This document shows, one piece after another, positions 43,006 through 53,615 of a stretch of DNA of 64,000 nt. This stretch comes from Moniliella sp. 'wahieum' (Eukaryota; Basidiomycota; Moniliellomycetes; Moniliellales; Moniliellaceae), in assembly GCA_003971905.1 (NCBI GenBank), contig RSEE01000139.1, positions 62,001 through 126,000 on the forward strand, given 5' to 3'. The position numbers were made by a program, and so were the translations under genes. The first letter of the stretch is position 1, and each line of letters begins with the position of its first letter. Below the pieces are notes generated by a model, which worked only from the letters and a program-made list of their open reading frames with translations, searched no databases and was not told the DNA's origin.

Positions 43006-44091
43006 ATATGAACGCAGCGAGGGGAAGAAAGTCAGCTCGCCCCTTTGGATATAGACATTCCCTGGGCCATGGGAAAGGACGGCACAACTCCTGGATCTGT
43101 CTAATCCATATGCCTTCAAGGTAATCCGTATGTGTGTTAAGCCACGAGTCCCGCTTCATCGTCTTGTTGATCCAACTAGGCATGGCTGCAGATGGAAGAA
43201 AGAAAATATGCAGGGGTGGAAAGCGTGTGGGCGGAACTCGTGCTCCGCGCGTCCGTGCGAGAGCTTGACAGCGATCAAATCTGGAGGCGAGCGAATCGAG
43301 CACAAGTAGGACCTGCTGTGGAGGCCAGCGCCTCTCATTGATGCCACGGTTAACCCTCCCACGGTTCTTGCAGACCCCGAAACGCCACAAGTGCTTAGGC
43401 CAGGGACCATTAACCCACCATTCGCCTAAGCTTAACCGCGACAGATCATCAGATAACGCGCAACAAGTTCACGCCGGATAATGGCATTTGTTGACTTGGC
43501 CCCAAGCCTTTCCAACTCTCCAGATGACCTCGATGGCATATGAGAGGGTGCATTGAAGCACCGTGGCGGTTCACAGGCGGAGTATACCCCGGCTTGCAGC
43601 GCGTATACCTCCAGAGTTCCATTATGAGGGGCTCACATAACGTCCCACACGTCTGGTCGCATGCCACAGCCGCCATCAACGGGCCATCCGCCGGAAAAGG
43701 TACTAACTATTGCACATGTTATACGCGGGGCCATGAGGCGCCCAAGGAAAATGAGGCTCACATAGCGCTCTTCTCGCGCTGAGGATGCTCAACAATCATC
43801 GACATCGAAACTCCTGGAGGTCGAGCTGAGGGAAACCCCTCTGCGGCAGCAGCTCCTGGAGGCAGAGCCGCTTGAGATGGAGTCTTAATCGATAATCAGA
43901 TGTAGATAAGCCTCCACATGCTCTTTTCAAGCTGCAAGCTTCAGGCTGCAAGCTTGAAGCTGCAATCACATCAGATCTGCCCTTCTTAGGATGCCCAAGG
44001 AACGGGATGGCATCAATTCTCTGGCCTCGTCAGATCAAACACGAAGTAGTCCTAGTCATTTAGTAGTCACCTGTACCTTGAAGCTAGTCGT

Positions 44092-44120
44092 GGTTACTAG
44101 TTACTAGTTACTTGTTACTT
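44092..44120. repeat. Heptamer array TTACTAG
   Basis: Four units (TTACTAG twice, then TTACTTG and TTACTTT); ACTAGT palindrome decaying along the array. Confidence 0.85.
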
Positions 44121-44760
44121 TTAGCAGTACCTTTTGCATGTCGAATTCACGTGTAGACAACAACTTCATCCAGGTAGGTGCATGTCCTGCTTCAAAAGCA
44201 ACTCTCAGACCTCAACGAGGAGTATCAGATCTGCGATATGAGACGAACACATGAAGCCGCGCTTTACGTTCTTTCGCTATCGATGCATCAATGGCCTTGG
44301 TGCATTAGTCGAGGGGATGCTGGCGGGATCTCTCCTGTTGCTGTTGCGGCTGTTGCTGCTATAGCACCTGTTGCGCCTGATGTGTAGCACCACGGCTTCT
44401 CTCTCCTAAAATGTATCGTCTGTCAATTATAGCAGAGGTTGAAAAGCGCGTAAGCAATTGTTTGCTGGACGCCAAAACGTCCTGAAGTTGCTCGCGGACC
44501 AGCTAGCAACTGGTCTTCTATATTTGGATTGGATCGAGCAAGCTGTCCGTACCAGATGAACCCCATGATGCATGAGCGAGCCAGTGGGAGGTGCAACGTA
44601 TTGTTGCCCATACCTTAAGCACTGTAAATGACATTATGACTGTGTCAGACCTGAGGCCTGGCTCAGGACTCACACAGGTTTTTCGAGAGGGCCAACCAGA
44701 TTGTGGTTCGGCAGGTGCGCTGTCAAAGACAAAAAAATGGCGGTTTTGTGTGAGAACATG

Positions 44761-44877
44761 GCTAATCGAAATTTCTTGCGCACAATCTTGTGCGCCTTGC
44801 CCACCTTGAATTTTGTACGTAGTCCTACAGGCCTCACATATCTATCCGGAACCTTGTTACCAGCATTTCGATTAGCT
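44761..44877. repeat. Inverted repeat with 12-13 bp arms
   Basis: GCTAATCGAAAT at 44761-44772 is repeated inverted as ATTTCGATTAGC at 44865-44876, enclosing about 92 bases. Could be a small foldback element; no target duplication was identified. Confidence 0.6.
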
Positions 44878-45421
44878 ATGAAAAGATGCGTCCTGAGAAC
44901 CTGGGGTGCGGGGCAAGTTCGGAATAGGAATGAGTCACTACCTTTCCGGGACACGAATAAGAGTAGTGAGATAGTGCTGTAATATGCATGCCACGTGGTG
45001 TCAGAATACCCAGGACGAGTGTTTGAGATGAATGTTCATATTGCTTTCCCAGTCAATATCTGTTCGCTTTTCTCACTCTGCCGAGACATATTTTTGACCC
45101 CGGAAAATCGCAACAGCAGGTTATGCATTATGCGCGACCGGAGGATGCACGGTTCTGGAGACGACAGCTCCGCACGCAAGGCTGAAGGCTATTGCCCATA
45201 CGCCGAGCGCCGACTAAGAGTTGTTCGCATGCGAGCAAGCGACCTCTCTCTACTGTTTATATAAGTCCAACCTATCCAGGGTAGTAGTGTGTCTCGTTCC
45301 CTACACCGTCCGCCACACCAAGCGACCCTTTTCATCGAGTAAGTGCAAGCGGTCAAATTTCCCTGTTTTGTTTTCATGGTCCCGACTGAGCATTAACACT
45401 AGTAACTCACTTTCCGTCAGT

Positions 45422-47141
45422 ATGGTCCACGTCGCGGCTGAACCGCTATCAACCTCCACCGGCTTTGAGGCTGATGCCCAGCCACAGGACATGGAAAAAG
45501 GTCCATTTGATGAGCCCCAGAGCACACCAACCGACACATGCTCTTCCAAAGGAGACTTGGATATGACTTACGAGAACGAGGACGAACTGACGCCCCAAGA
45601 ACGGCGGGTTCTGCGGATCAAGTGCTGTGCATTCATGGCCATTATCCCTGGTCTGAGCTTCTCACTCCAGTTCATGGACAAGTCCTGCGTTGCTGCAGCC
45701 TCGGTTATGGGCATGCGCAAGGATCTGCATATGGTTGGCGACAAATATTCCTGGACCGCTTCCAGTTACTTCATTGGCTACATGGTGTGCAACATTCCAT
45801 TTGCCCTGTTTTTGCTTCAGAAGGCGGGTCCTCGTTGGAACGGCGTATCGCTGCTATGCTGGGGCATTGTTGTCGCCTGCAGCGCTGGCGCTCAAAGTTT
45901 TGGTGGGTTCATTGCGTGCCGTGTTTTGCTGGGTATGATGGAGAGCGTGTGCGAACCAACGATTACCGTCATGACCCACCAGTGGACGCCTCCCGACGAA
46001 CACTTCGCATGGATTGAAACCTGGTTCTCATGGAATGGGTTTGTTGGCATCTTCCTCAACGCGGTCGGTACGGATTGTACAGAGGACAGGTACACCATGA
46101 GTACACCATGGCCGGATGGCGAATCCTTTTCCTCATCTTGGGCTTGATCAGCATGCTCGCGGCGCTCGTGTATATCTTTGTGTACGTTGAGATCAGTCCT
46201 TTTTGCAAAATAACCCTCAGATTTCGAAGAGCCGTGTTTTTTGGCACCTTCAATACTAACCTCACAAACACACTTCTCAGGGTTCCCAACAGTCCGCAAG
46301 ACGCTTGGTTCCTCAACGCGAAGGAAAAGCGAGCGATGCGCAAGACCGATGTCGGCGAGAAGCACAAGTTTAAGCGTACGGACATTGAATGGTACCAGAT
46401 TAAAGAATCCCTGACCACGGATCTGCACAAAACCGTCTTTTTGTTCCTGGCCATTTTCTGCAACTCGTTGAATGGTGGTGCGGTCAACACCTTCATCTCT
46501 CTCATCAAAAACGTTTGTCGTGCAGGGCAATCACCACTTGACGAATGTGCAGGCCAACGAGCGCTCGCTGCTCTATGGAATGATACCTAGTGCGATCAAA
46601 GCTGCTGGGTGCGCGATCATTGCGGTGTTGGCACTTAATGGCTTCATGAAACGCTACCGTTTCTTCTATATCCTCATCTTCTCTGCCCTTCACGTGCGGC
46701 CGCGTTTATGCTCACGTACGGCACCACAATAAGAAAAAGGCGGGTTCGAGCAGCGCCAATGTTCTCTGGCTGGTACGTACATGTACAACTTTTCGCTCGA
46801 AGTCGCCCACGGCGGTATCATCTCTTTGGTCGCTTCCAACACCCAGGGCCGCACCAAGAAAATCTTTGTCAACGGCGTCACGCTCCTGGCATTTGGCCTG
46901 GGCAACGTGCTGGGACCCAAGGTGATCTTCAAGGCGTCCAAGCTCAAGAGCGGGCATTGGGGAGCAGGCCAAGCAGCTATGGCTGCCCTCTCTGTCGTCG
47001 TTTGCTGTCCTGGTCTTCCTCTACATCTCGTATGTAGTGGAGAACAAGATTCGTGACAAGAAGAACGAAAAGCTGCCCGAGGGCGCTGACCCTGACCTTT
47101 TGACCGACGGTGAAAACCCCGAGTTCCGCTACCACCTCTAA
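45422..47141 (+). CDS. MFS transporter, Dal5/anion:cation symporter (ACS) type
   Basis: This is a plasma-membrane permease for an organic anion such as allantoate, nicotinate or pantothenate; the substrate is unknown. Start at 45422 (MVHVAAEPLSTS) gives an acidic cytosolic N-terminus, then VLRIKCCAFMAIIPGLSFSL (helix 1), LQFMDKSCVAAA, and YSWTASSYFIGYMVCNIPF. RVLLGMMESVCEPTITVM and an ITVMTHQWTPPDEHFAW-type helix 5 follow. After the intron come DAWFLNAKEKRAMRK (the family's central loop), TVFLFLAIFCNSLNGGAVNTF and later helices with GIISLVASNTQGRTKK. The tail NPEFRYHL at 47141 matches the FRY-type ending of this family. About 510 residues. Frames shift near 46075, 46515, 46735 and 46990. Confidence 0.88.
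46182..46280 (+). other. MFS gene intron
   Basis: GTACGT donor after VYIFV, ACTAACC branch candidate at 46257, TTCTCAG acceptor before VPNSPQDAWFL. Confidence 0.8.
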
Positions 47142-47559
47142 GACCTAAGCCTTTGTGTTCTTCTCATCATCACATCCCATTTGGCTGTGGTGTTACTTTA
47201 TTTTGTGCCGGGAAAAAGGTTGGTGAGCACAGCTGTTTAACCTCTGCCCTCGATACTCTACTACTACCTACTACTATCACTACCACTATCCCTGCTGCGA
47301 AGTTTTGGCAATGACACTGTATAGGTTGTTGGCGAAGGGAACGCGAGCAGTCTTAATTAGTTTGTGAAACCTAGTGGAGGATCCTCGGCAGCTTTCCTAC
47401 GGTCGTCCGATCCGTTCGCGCTAACACTACCTGCACTACTCTCTAAAACCGTAACCACCTCTTCGCAGTGCACATATAATGAGATTCCACAAGAACATAT
47501 CGACCTGGGCCTGAAGTATACAGAAAAGATGCGAAGGAAAAAAGAGTATTTGAGGTGAA
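47142..47559. other. Convergent intergenic gap
   Basis: About 420 bases between the MFS stop and the end of the next minus-strand gene. Contains CTACTACTACTA-like triplets near 47260. No gene. Confidence 0.5.
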
Positions 47560-50500
47560 CTACTTAATAGCCGTGTTGCACTGCTGCCCGCCCACCAGCC
47601 TGGGCTGGAACCTAATCGTGCTGTTGCTCAAAAAAGCGACGCGAGCGGCTAAACCAGAGCCTTGCCGCTTCTTCTCCACCGCCTTCTTGTCCGTCGCGGG
47701 GGACGTTGGGGCGAGGCGAGGCGCAGAGAGGGGCTGCGCCGGGCCCAGGGGCTTACGACGCGGGGGAGCACCAGCACCTTGGCTTGCCTGAGCAGATCGG
47801 GGAGGGGGCGAAGTGGTCTCCCACCTAATGTGGGACGTTGGCGCCGGTGCCGACGCGCGCAGCGCAGGCCGACCCTGCATCCCTTGCATCCCAGGCAGGG
47901 CCGTCCAAACTTGGGCGGCGCAGCAGGCTGCACGTCCGGCCGCGGCGAGGCGGCGTCCGAAGCGGTCAGGGAAGGTTTCTTGTTCAGGTTGAGCGGTGTC
48001 ACTGCCCCGGTCCGCCCACTGCACCCCGATCCCGCTCTGCCATCCGAGGGAGATGGGCTGAGACCCAGGCCGAGGCGAGTGCGGCGCTACCCCAATTCTT
48101 CCGCAGATCCGCTTCGATCGACCAATCGTCCGGGACATCGAGAGGACTCGTGCTTGGTCCGCCGCGCAGGGCCGGGTCCGAATGGCATTGCGGAGCAGTA
48201 GGGGCGCTGATAGGAGTAGCGTGGGCATAGGCTGGGTGAGCACGAGGTCCACCAGTTGTCCTTGGCACCTTCTTGCTCATCTCGCTCTCCGCAGAGTACT
48301 CGCTTGCCCCATCCGTGAGAGCGGTAAGGGAGAAGGACAGTTCAGCTTCCTTTGAAGGATCGTGTTGAGGAGCGCCTTGGAGCACCGCCTCCGCCTCCAA
48401 TTGTGAGAGCGTGCGCGCCTCGGCCAACGCATTCCGCAAAAGTGCAGATGCACTTTGGTCTTCTTCCTCCTCTGGCGCAGGAGGCTGCAGCTGCCTCCCA
48501 TCCCTCTCGGGGGGTGCGCCACGATCCTCAGCAGCGGCAGCCGCAGCGGCACTGGCGGCCGCACCAAGCCGCCGGGGGGGCAACGGCCGGCCATAGATGG
48601 CTGGGGAGGAAGAGGAGGCCGTGCGGGACGGGTAGTCGCGTCGTGGGGGTGTGTGCGCCGTGGTCGGGGCCGAGACAGCAAGCGGGATAGAGCTGAGTAC
48701 AGGCGTACCCGGCGCGGCGCGCCGAGTGCACTCGTAAACCTGGGACGACCCGTCGGGCTTACGCTTACAGCGTCCGACGAAGGCTGAACTGGGGTTGCCG
48801 GGTTGCAGGCTGGGGCGTTTGCGGTTCCGTACGGGCGGGGTAGGGCGATGCTCGGCCGCCAGGTTGATCTCCGTCGCAGGGCCAGCAGGATTGGTGGGGA
48901 CATGGACCTTGAGCGGTTGTGACAGGCTGTATTTCGCGGGGGCGGATCCGCGCCGGTTCGTCGCTAGACGAATGTCTTCCAACGCAGCACGGGCAGCGGT
49001 AAGTTCCTCGGTAGCACGCCCCAGTTGGCCAATCTCATGTTTCATCAGCCGCGTCATCTGTTCCACCCACATGTCCATCTCGGCGCTGCCGGTAGTCGAG
49101 ACGCTGGTCCCACTGGCTTCAGACCGGAAGGTGTCCGTACCACGTTTGCGCCCGGCGGCGGCAAATGACATTTGCGCATCCTTCTCCACGTCCACCACCC
49201 GCATCTTCAGCTCGCGTAGCAGCGGGACAGCGTACCTCTCAAATCGGTAGAAGCGGGCCATCATGTCGTCCAGCGCTTGGGGGAGGTGCGGATCTTGCCA
49301 GCCTGCACGTGGGGCAACGGCCCGGAGCCAGGAGTCAAACCGGACCCTGCGCTGGGTTGGCGCGTGCTTCGGTGGCCGTCGCAGCTGATGGTGCTGCTGA
49401 GAGAGGGCGGGAATGCGCAGCGCCGCCAGCAGGAGGCGGATGGGCGGTTGACTTGCTTTCTGCCGAGACTACCCGCCCCGGTGACGGCGGCACTGGAGTC
49501 AAGCTCCGCATTGCTTGCTTGTTGTTCGTGCGGAGCGGGCAGAGGCGTCGTGGCACGGTAGGCCGGGCCCGTGGGCGTGGTCGGGATGTGTTCCTTGAAC
49601 GGAGAGGGGGAACGCGACGCAAGAGGAGGAGGGTAGACTCTCTCTGCACCTGAGTGGGGGCAGGCACAAACGCTTGGCCCTCCTCGGCGTGGGAAACCCA
49701 ACTTTCCTCGGCCGTACGGTCACCCTCCTCAGACCACTCGCCCTGGTCCACCTCGCCATGCCCGACGCGCTGGGACTTGACGTGCTGCAGACCAGAGGAG
49801 GATTGGACGAGGATAGGCGATTGGGAGACACGCGCAACTCGTTCCCCATTGGTACCCAGGTGTGTCCAGGCGAGACAAGGGCGCCTGAGACTCCTCCACA
49901 TTCGGACCGGGGGGGTTTCCAGCATTCCCACCCCAGAGTGTCTTCCACGCGCCGGCCAATTGCGCCGCGGGGCTCCGCACCCGGCCGGTCACATCCGCAT
50001 CGGCGGTGCTGACACTTCCTAGCGTCGTTTCACTCACATCATCCGCTTGCATCGGCCAACCGGGGGGCTCGCGTGGAACTGGAGTATGAGCAGGCGCAGA
50101 GCAGGCGCAGGCGCAGGCCGAGTGGCACGGGGGAGGGGCAAGGGTTGGTTCGAGCGCGTACCGGGCGATCCTTTGTTCGGGTGAACTGGGCGGCCGGTCC
50201 TGGAGAATGTAGCGCGTCTGCCCGTCCCCCTCGGACGGGAGTGGGAGCGGGGAGGGTATCGGTGCGGGCGCAGGAGATGGGGCTGGGGGCTGGCGCAAAA
50301 GCGAGGGGGCGGTGTGAGGCGGGCGAGAAGGAGGGCCCGGGGGCAGAGGGAAGGGGCCGGCGAGCGGGGGAGGGGCTGCGAGCGGGCGGCAGCACGGGCA
50401 GCAAAGATGGACGTGGGAGCCGGGTGGGGGGAGGTTGCGGGGGAGGGTGCTTCTGCGCGCGACCAGGGGCGGGGGGGCATGTCGTGCCCGGCTGGTGTGG

Positions 50501-51274
50501 TGGGACGGCTGCCCATCGGGCGAGCCGGCGATGGGGACGGGGGCGGGGCGGCGGCCATGGGGGGGATGGCACGAGGTGGTCGATTGCAACGGCAATGGCG
50601 AGGGAGCGCGCGAGGGCGAGGGTGAGGGTGAAGGTGAGGGCAAGGCGAGGGCGTTTTGCGCTTGAACGCATTGGCCTGGATGGAGGGCGGGGCGAGTGGG
50701 ACATGCGTGGCGACGGCGAGCGTGGCGGGGCAGCTGAAGGCGTTGGGGTCGGGGACGGGGGCACGGGCGCGGCGCGCGAGGAGACGAGAAGCCGTACCCT
50801 GTCCCACCCCCAGGGCCGCCAGGGGGCACACCCAAGGCCGATCCGTAGCCAATGCCGCCACCGGGCCCGCCCAGGGGCACAGCCAAGGCGGCGGGGGGCG
50901 AGGGCGAAAGGGGCGCGCACGCCACCGGGGTCGCGCACGACGCTCTTGACGACGAAGCTGCCCTGGGAGGTGGCGAGGCGTTGGACGCGCGCGGCGGAGC
51001 GGGGCTTGAGGCTGCCGAGGAAGCTGCGGACGCTGCGGCCGAGCGGGCACTGACGGCGCTGAGGGCGCTGGGGCGCTGCGGCCGGAGCGGATGGAGGCGC
51101 GGTCGGACTCGGAGTCGTCGGAGGCGGAGGCGTTGGGACGCGCGGTGGAGGAAGGCACTGAGGCGGCGGCGGCGGTCGAGGGCGGTCCATCGGGGAGGCA
51201 GGAGGAGGAGGAGGAGGAGGTGGTGGTGGTGGTGGTGGTGGGGGCCCGAGAGGGGGGTGGTCATGATCATGCAC
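47560..51274 (-). CDS. Large Pro/Ser-rich protein with coiled coil, unidentified
   Basis: I do not recognise the family. The likely start at 51274 gives MHDHDHPP followed by a long poly-proline run. Ser/Ala/Pro-rich sequence with SESDRASIRSGRSAP follows. An acidic middle (GEVDQGEWSEEGDRTAEESW near 49740) comes next. The best-ordered part is at 49264-48950: MARFYRFERYAVPLLRELKM, then VDVEKDAQM, then MWVEQMTRLMKHEIGQLGRA and ELTAARAALEDI. It reads as a conserved helical or coiled-coil domain. After it come basic PVRNRKRPSLQP, an acidic helix (LRNALAEARTLSQLEAEAVL), LDVPDDWSIEADLRKNWGS, and a basic Pro/Ala tail ending at 47560. Frame changes are frequent. One gene is inferred from continuity on one strand; the domain could suit a cytoskeletal or polarity scaffold, but this is a guess. 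Confidence 0.5.
51202..51244. repeat. GGA/GGT triplet run
   Basis: About 14 triplets, GGAGGA then GGTGGT on plus, encoding the poly-Pro (or His/Leu in other frames) N-terminus of the minus-strand gene. Confidence 0.85.
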
Positions 51275-51775
51275 AATGCATCCTGCCCGCCGACACGCTG
51301 CGTCGCAAGTGACACGCGCGGAGCAGCGGTGCCAGACACACTGGCGCCATGCGGGGTGGTGGTCCAGGTTCTACCAGCGCTCCTTGCAGCGCGGAGATCA
51401 CCCATCACGCATGGTCCCGCCCCCGGCAGTGCTTGGCGACGTGGGTTCGAATCCGAGGGTGGCCAATGTTTTGGGGGCACATGTGAGAGTGAAGCCGTGT
51501 GACAGGTGGCAGGTGATAATGATTACCGCCTCGGCCCGTCAGCGTCAGCGTCAGCTAGCTAGCTAGCTGGTCGACTCATCGATCGTCTCTGTCTGGACGG
51601 CCCATCGTAACGTGAACATTCAATCGCCGCGCCGTGCCCGCCGTGCTCCGCCGCGCACGGGCCTCTGCTTCTTCTCCGCTATCGCGAATGGAGCAATGCT
51701 TAGTGCGCTTTATCCGTCCGGAGCACACCTCGTCCGTGCCCGATAATCGATCACCAGTCACGCCACACCGCCAGA
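51275..51775. promoter_or_regulatory. Divergent intergenic region
   Basis: About 500 bases between the large minus-strand gene and the PLP-enzyme gene. Contains CGTCAG repeats running into AGCT tetranucleotides (51538-51570) and GTCATCGTCATC triplets at 51778. A tRNA T-loop-like GGTTCGAATCC at 51432 lacks the rest of a tRNA. Confidence 0.45.
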
Positions 51776-53295
51776 GTGTCATCGTCATCGTCATCGCCTT
51801 CGTCAGCGTCACCGACGCACGCAGACGCAGACGGAGCTAGTCTCCTCCCTCCCTTCCCCCACCACCACCATCCCCCTCCGTCTGCGCCATGCCGCTGCCC
51901 CCCCCCGCCCTCGCCCGCCCGCCCCATCCACGTCGACGACCCCGCCCACGCCTCCTACGGCCAGGGCCGCACCAGCACGCTCGGCGCCAACGCGCCCATT
52001 GCGCCCAGCCTCGTCACCTCCACCACCTTCCGTGCCCCGCCGCCGGCCACCGACCTGTCCGCCCGCCTGCAGAAGCTCGAGATTGATTGGCAGGCCAACG
52101 AGCTTGACGTGTACAGCCGCTGGGACAGCGAGACGCGTCACCGCGCTGAACTGGTGCTGGGTGCACTCCATGGCGAGGGTGCCCAGACGCTGCTCTATGG
52201 CTCGGGCTTGGCCGCTGCCGCCGCTGCCATCACCCACTTTTCCCCTCGGTCGTCGCCATTCGCAAGGGGTACCCGGGCGTGCATGGCGCGCTCAAAGCGT
52301 ACGCGCGCGGTCGCAAGCTCACCATTCTCGACCTCGATGATCCCTATCCTACCGTGCCTGTTGACGACCAAGAGTCCATCCCTGGTTCGGACCAGCGGCG
52401 CGGCGGTCTGCTCGTCTGGCTCGAGTGCCCGCTCAACCCTACAGGCGAAGCACGCGATATCCAGCACTACGCTGACCGAGCCCATGCGGTAGGCGGATTC
52501 CTCGTTGTCGACTCGACGTTTGCCCCGCCGCCGCTGCAAAACCCGTTTGCCCAAGCGGCCGACTTGGTGGTACGTTCGTCTCCCCTCTTGCTTTGCTTTC
52601 CCTATTTCGCGTACGCATCTCATCCCAGCGATCTGACCCCCCACCCACCCCCATGCAGATGCACAGCGGAACGAAGTACTTGGGTGGCCACTCGGACCTC
52701 CTCGCTGGGGTTCTCGTCACGCGCTCCAAGGCCGTGTGGAACACGCTGTTTGAAGATCGAATCAACCAAGGTGGCGTACCGGGCAACCTGGAGTCGTTCC
52801 TGCTGCTCCGATCGTTGCGTACGCTCCCGTTGCGTGTGGAGCGGCAGGCATCTTCGGCGCTCGCGCTGGCCACTTGGCTGCACAGTCTGACTGTACAGGG
52901 CGAGGCGGCGCTCGACCCGCAAGACGCGGCCTTGGGCAAGGGCAAAGTGGTGGACTGGGTGTGGCACCCGTCGTTGCAGCCCTGGACCGAGACGCATACC
53001 CCCTTTGGACGTCAACTCGAGTCGGTCGGTTTGATCCCCGTACCCAGATGCACGGCGGCTTTTCCCCTTGCTTCTCCTTCCACCTGGCACAGACCAACGT
53101 CGCAACCCACCTCGCCCACACTACCCGCTACTTTATCCCGGCCACCTCGTTGGGCGGCGTAGAGTCGTTACTGGAACAGCGCGTTGTCGTCAACCCCGAC
53201 GAAGACCCGGGCGTGGTGCGCATCTCGGTCGGTTGGAGAGTGTGGAGGATCTCAAGGCCGACTTGCGCACCGCATTTCTCACTTTGCTCCAGTAA
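51776..53295 (+). CDS. Cystathionine gamma-synthase-like PLP enzyme
   Basis: Cys/Met-metabolism PLP-dependent family (STR2/STR3-like trans-sulfuration). An unbroken frame from the ATG at 51776 leads into HVDDPAHASYGQGRTSTLG and APIAPSLVTSTTFR. VYSRWDSETRHRAELVLGAL, LLYGSGLAAAAAAITHF, GYPGVHGALKAYAR and LVWLECPLNPTGEARDI follow, then GGFLVVDSTFAPPPLQNPF. After the intron comes the PLP-lysine motif MHSGTKYLGGHSDLLAGVL; the Lys codon is at 52674-52676. Later parts are INQGGVPGNLESFLLLRSLRT, then FIPATSLGGVESLLEQR and VRISVG, ending at TAA 53293-53295. About 450 residues. Frames shift near 52225 and 53040. Whether it is a synthase or lyase cannot be told from motifs alone. Convergent with the acyl-CoA oxidase gene. 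Confidence 0.87.
52570..52658 (+). other. PLP-enzyme intron
   Basis: GTACGT donor after AADLV, CATGCAG acceptor directly before MHSGTKYLGG, i.e. just ahead of the PLP-lysine motif. Confidence 0.85.
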
Positions 53296-53615
53296 CTAGT
53301 AATGCCCAACCTAGTTGAACGTTGGCCCGGCTGGTTGCTTCCAGTTGCCTCCTCCTATACTGTTGTGCCGGCACTGTTCCCCACCTGGGTTGCGAGCAGC
53401 CTGCACATTTGGCCAGGGGTTGGTTACAAACAAAGACGTCTATGGTGCACAAATCATCACTGTGGGTAGCTCGCTGGCTGGTTGGATAGTGGATTCGTTT
53501 ATTCGTGTGGGCACATATGAGGGGAAAATATCGACAAAGCTTCGAAGTCGATAGAGAGAGGGTACATGTACATTGGACCAATGGGCAGGCAGGGACGACG
53601 GGCACCCTGACGTCC
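53296..53615. other. Convergent intergenic gap
   Basis: About 320 bases between two convergent stop codons; probably the two 3' UTRs. Nothing else recognised. Confidence 0.55.

Larger units (their letters stand above)
43006..45421. other. Intergenic, repeat-bearing
   Basis: No firm gene. A minus-strand frame (43390-42950, 146 residues) is unbroken but unrecognised. It contains heptamers at 44092-44120 and an inverted repeat with AGCTAATCGAAAT arms at 44762/44866. AT-richer from 44400 onward. Confidence 0.45.

Noticed and set aside
42950-43390. 146-residue minus-strand frame at the end of the Gln-rich gene
   Set aside because: Unbroken but overlaps the C-terminal coding end on the plus strand and shows no recognisable motif; kept only as a note.
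50034-51158. Long plus- and minus-strand frames of 300-580 residues
   Set aside because: They are overlapping shadows of the low-complexity Pro/Ala/Ser-rich part of the minus-strand gene; only the minus-strand continuity was kept.
51380-51460. tRNA suggested by GGTTCGAATCC at 51432
   Set aside because: T-stem pairs poorly and no matching acceptor or D-arm lies at the right distance upstream; the sequence is also within the flank of GC-rich DNA.
52870-53300. Programmed frameshifting as an explanation for gene breaks
   Set aside because: Break sites share no slippery sequence or pseudoknot, differ in direction, and occur up to seven times in one gene (MSP1); assembly indels explain them better.
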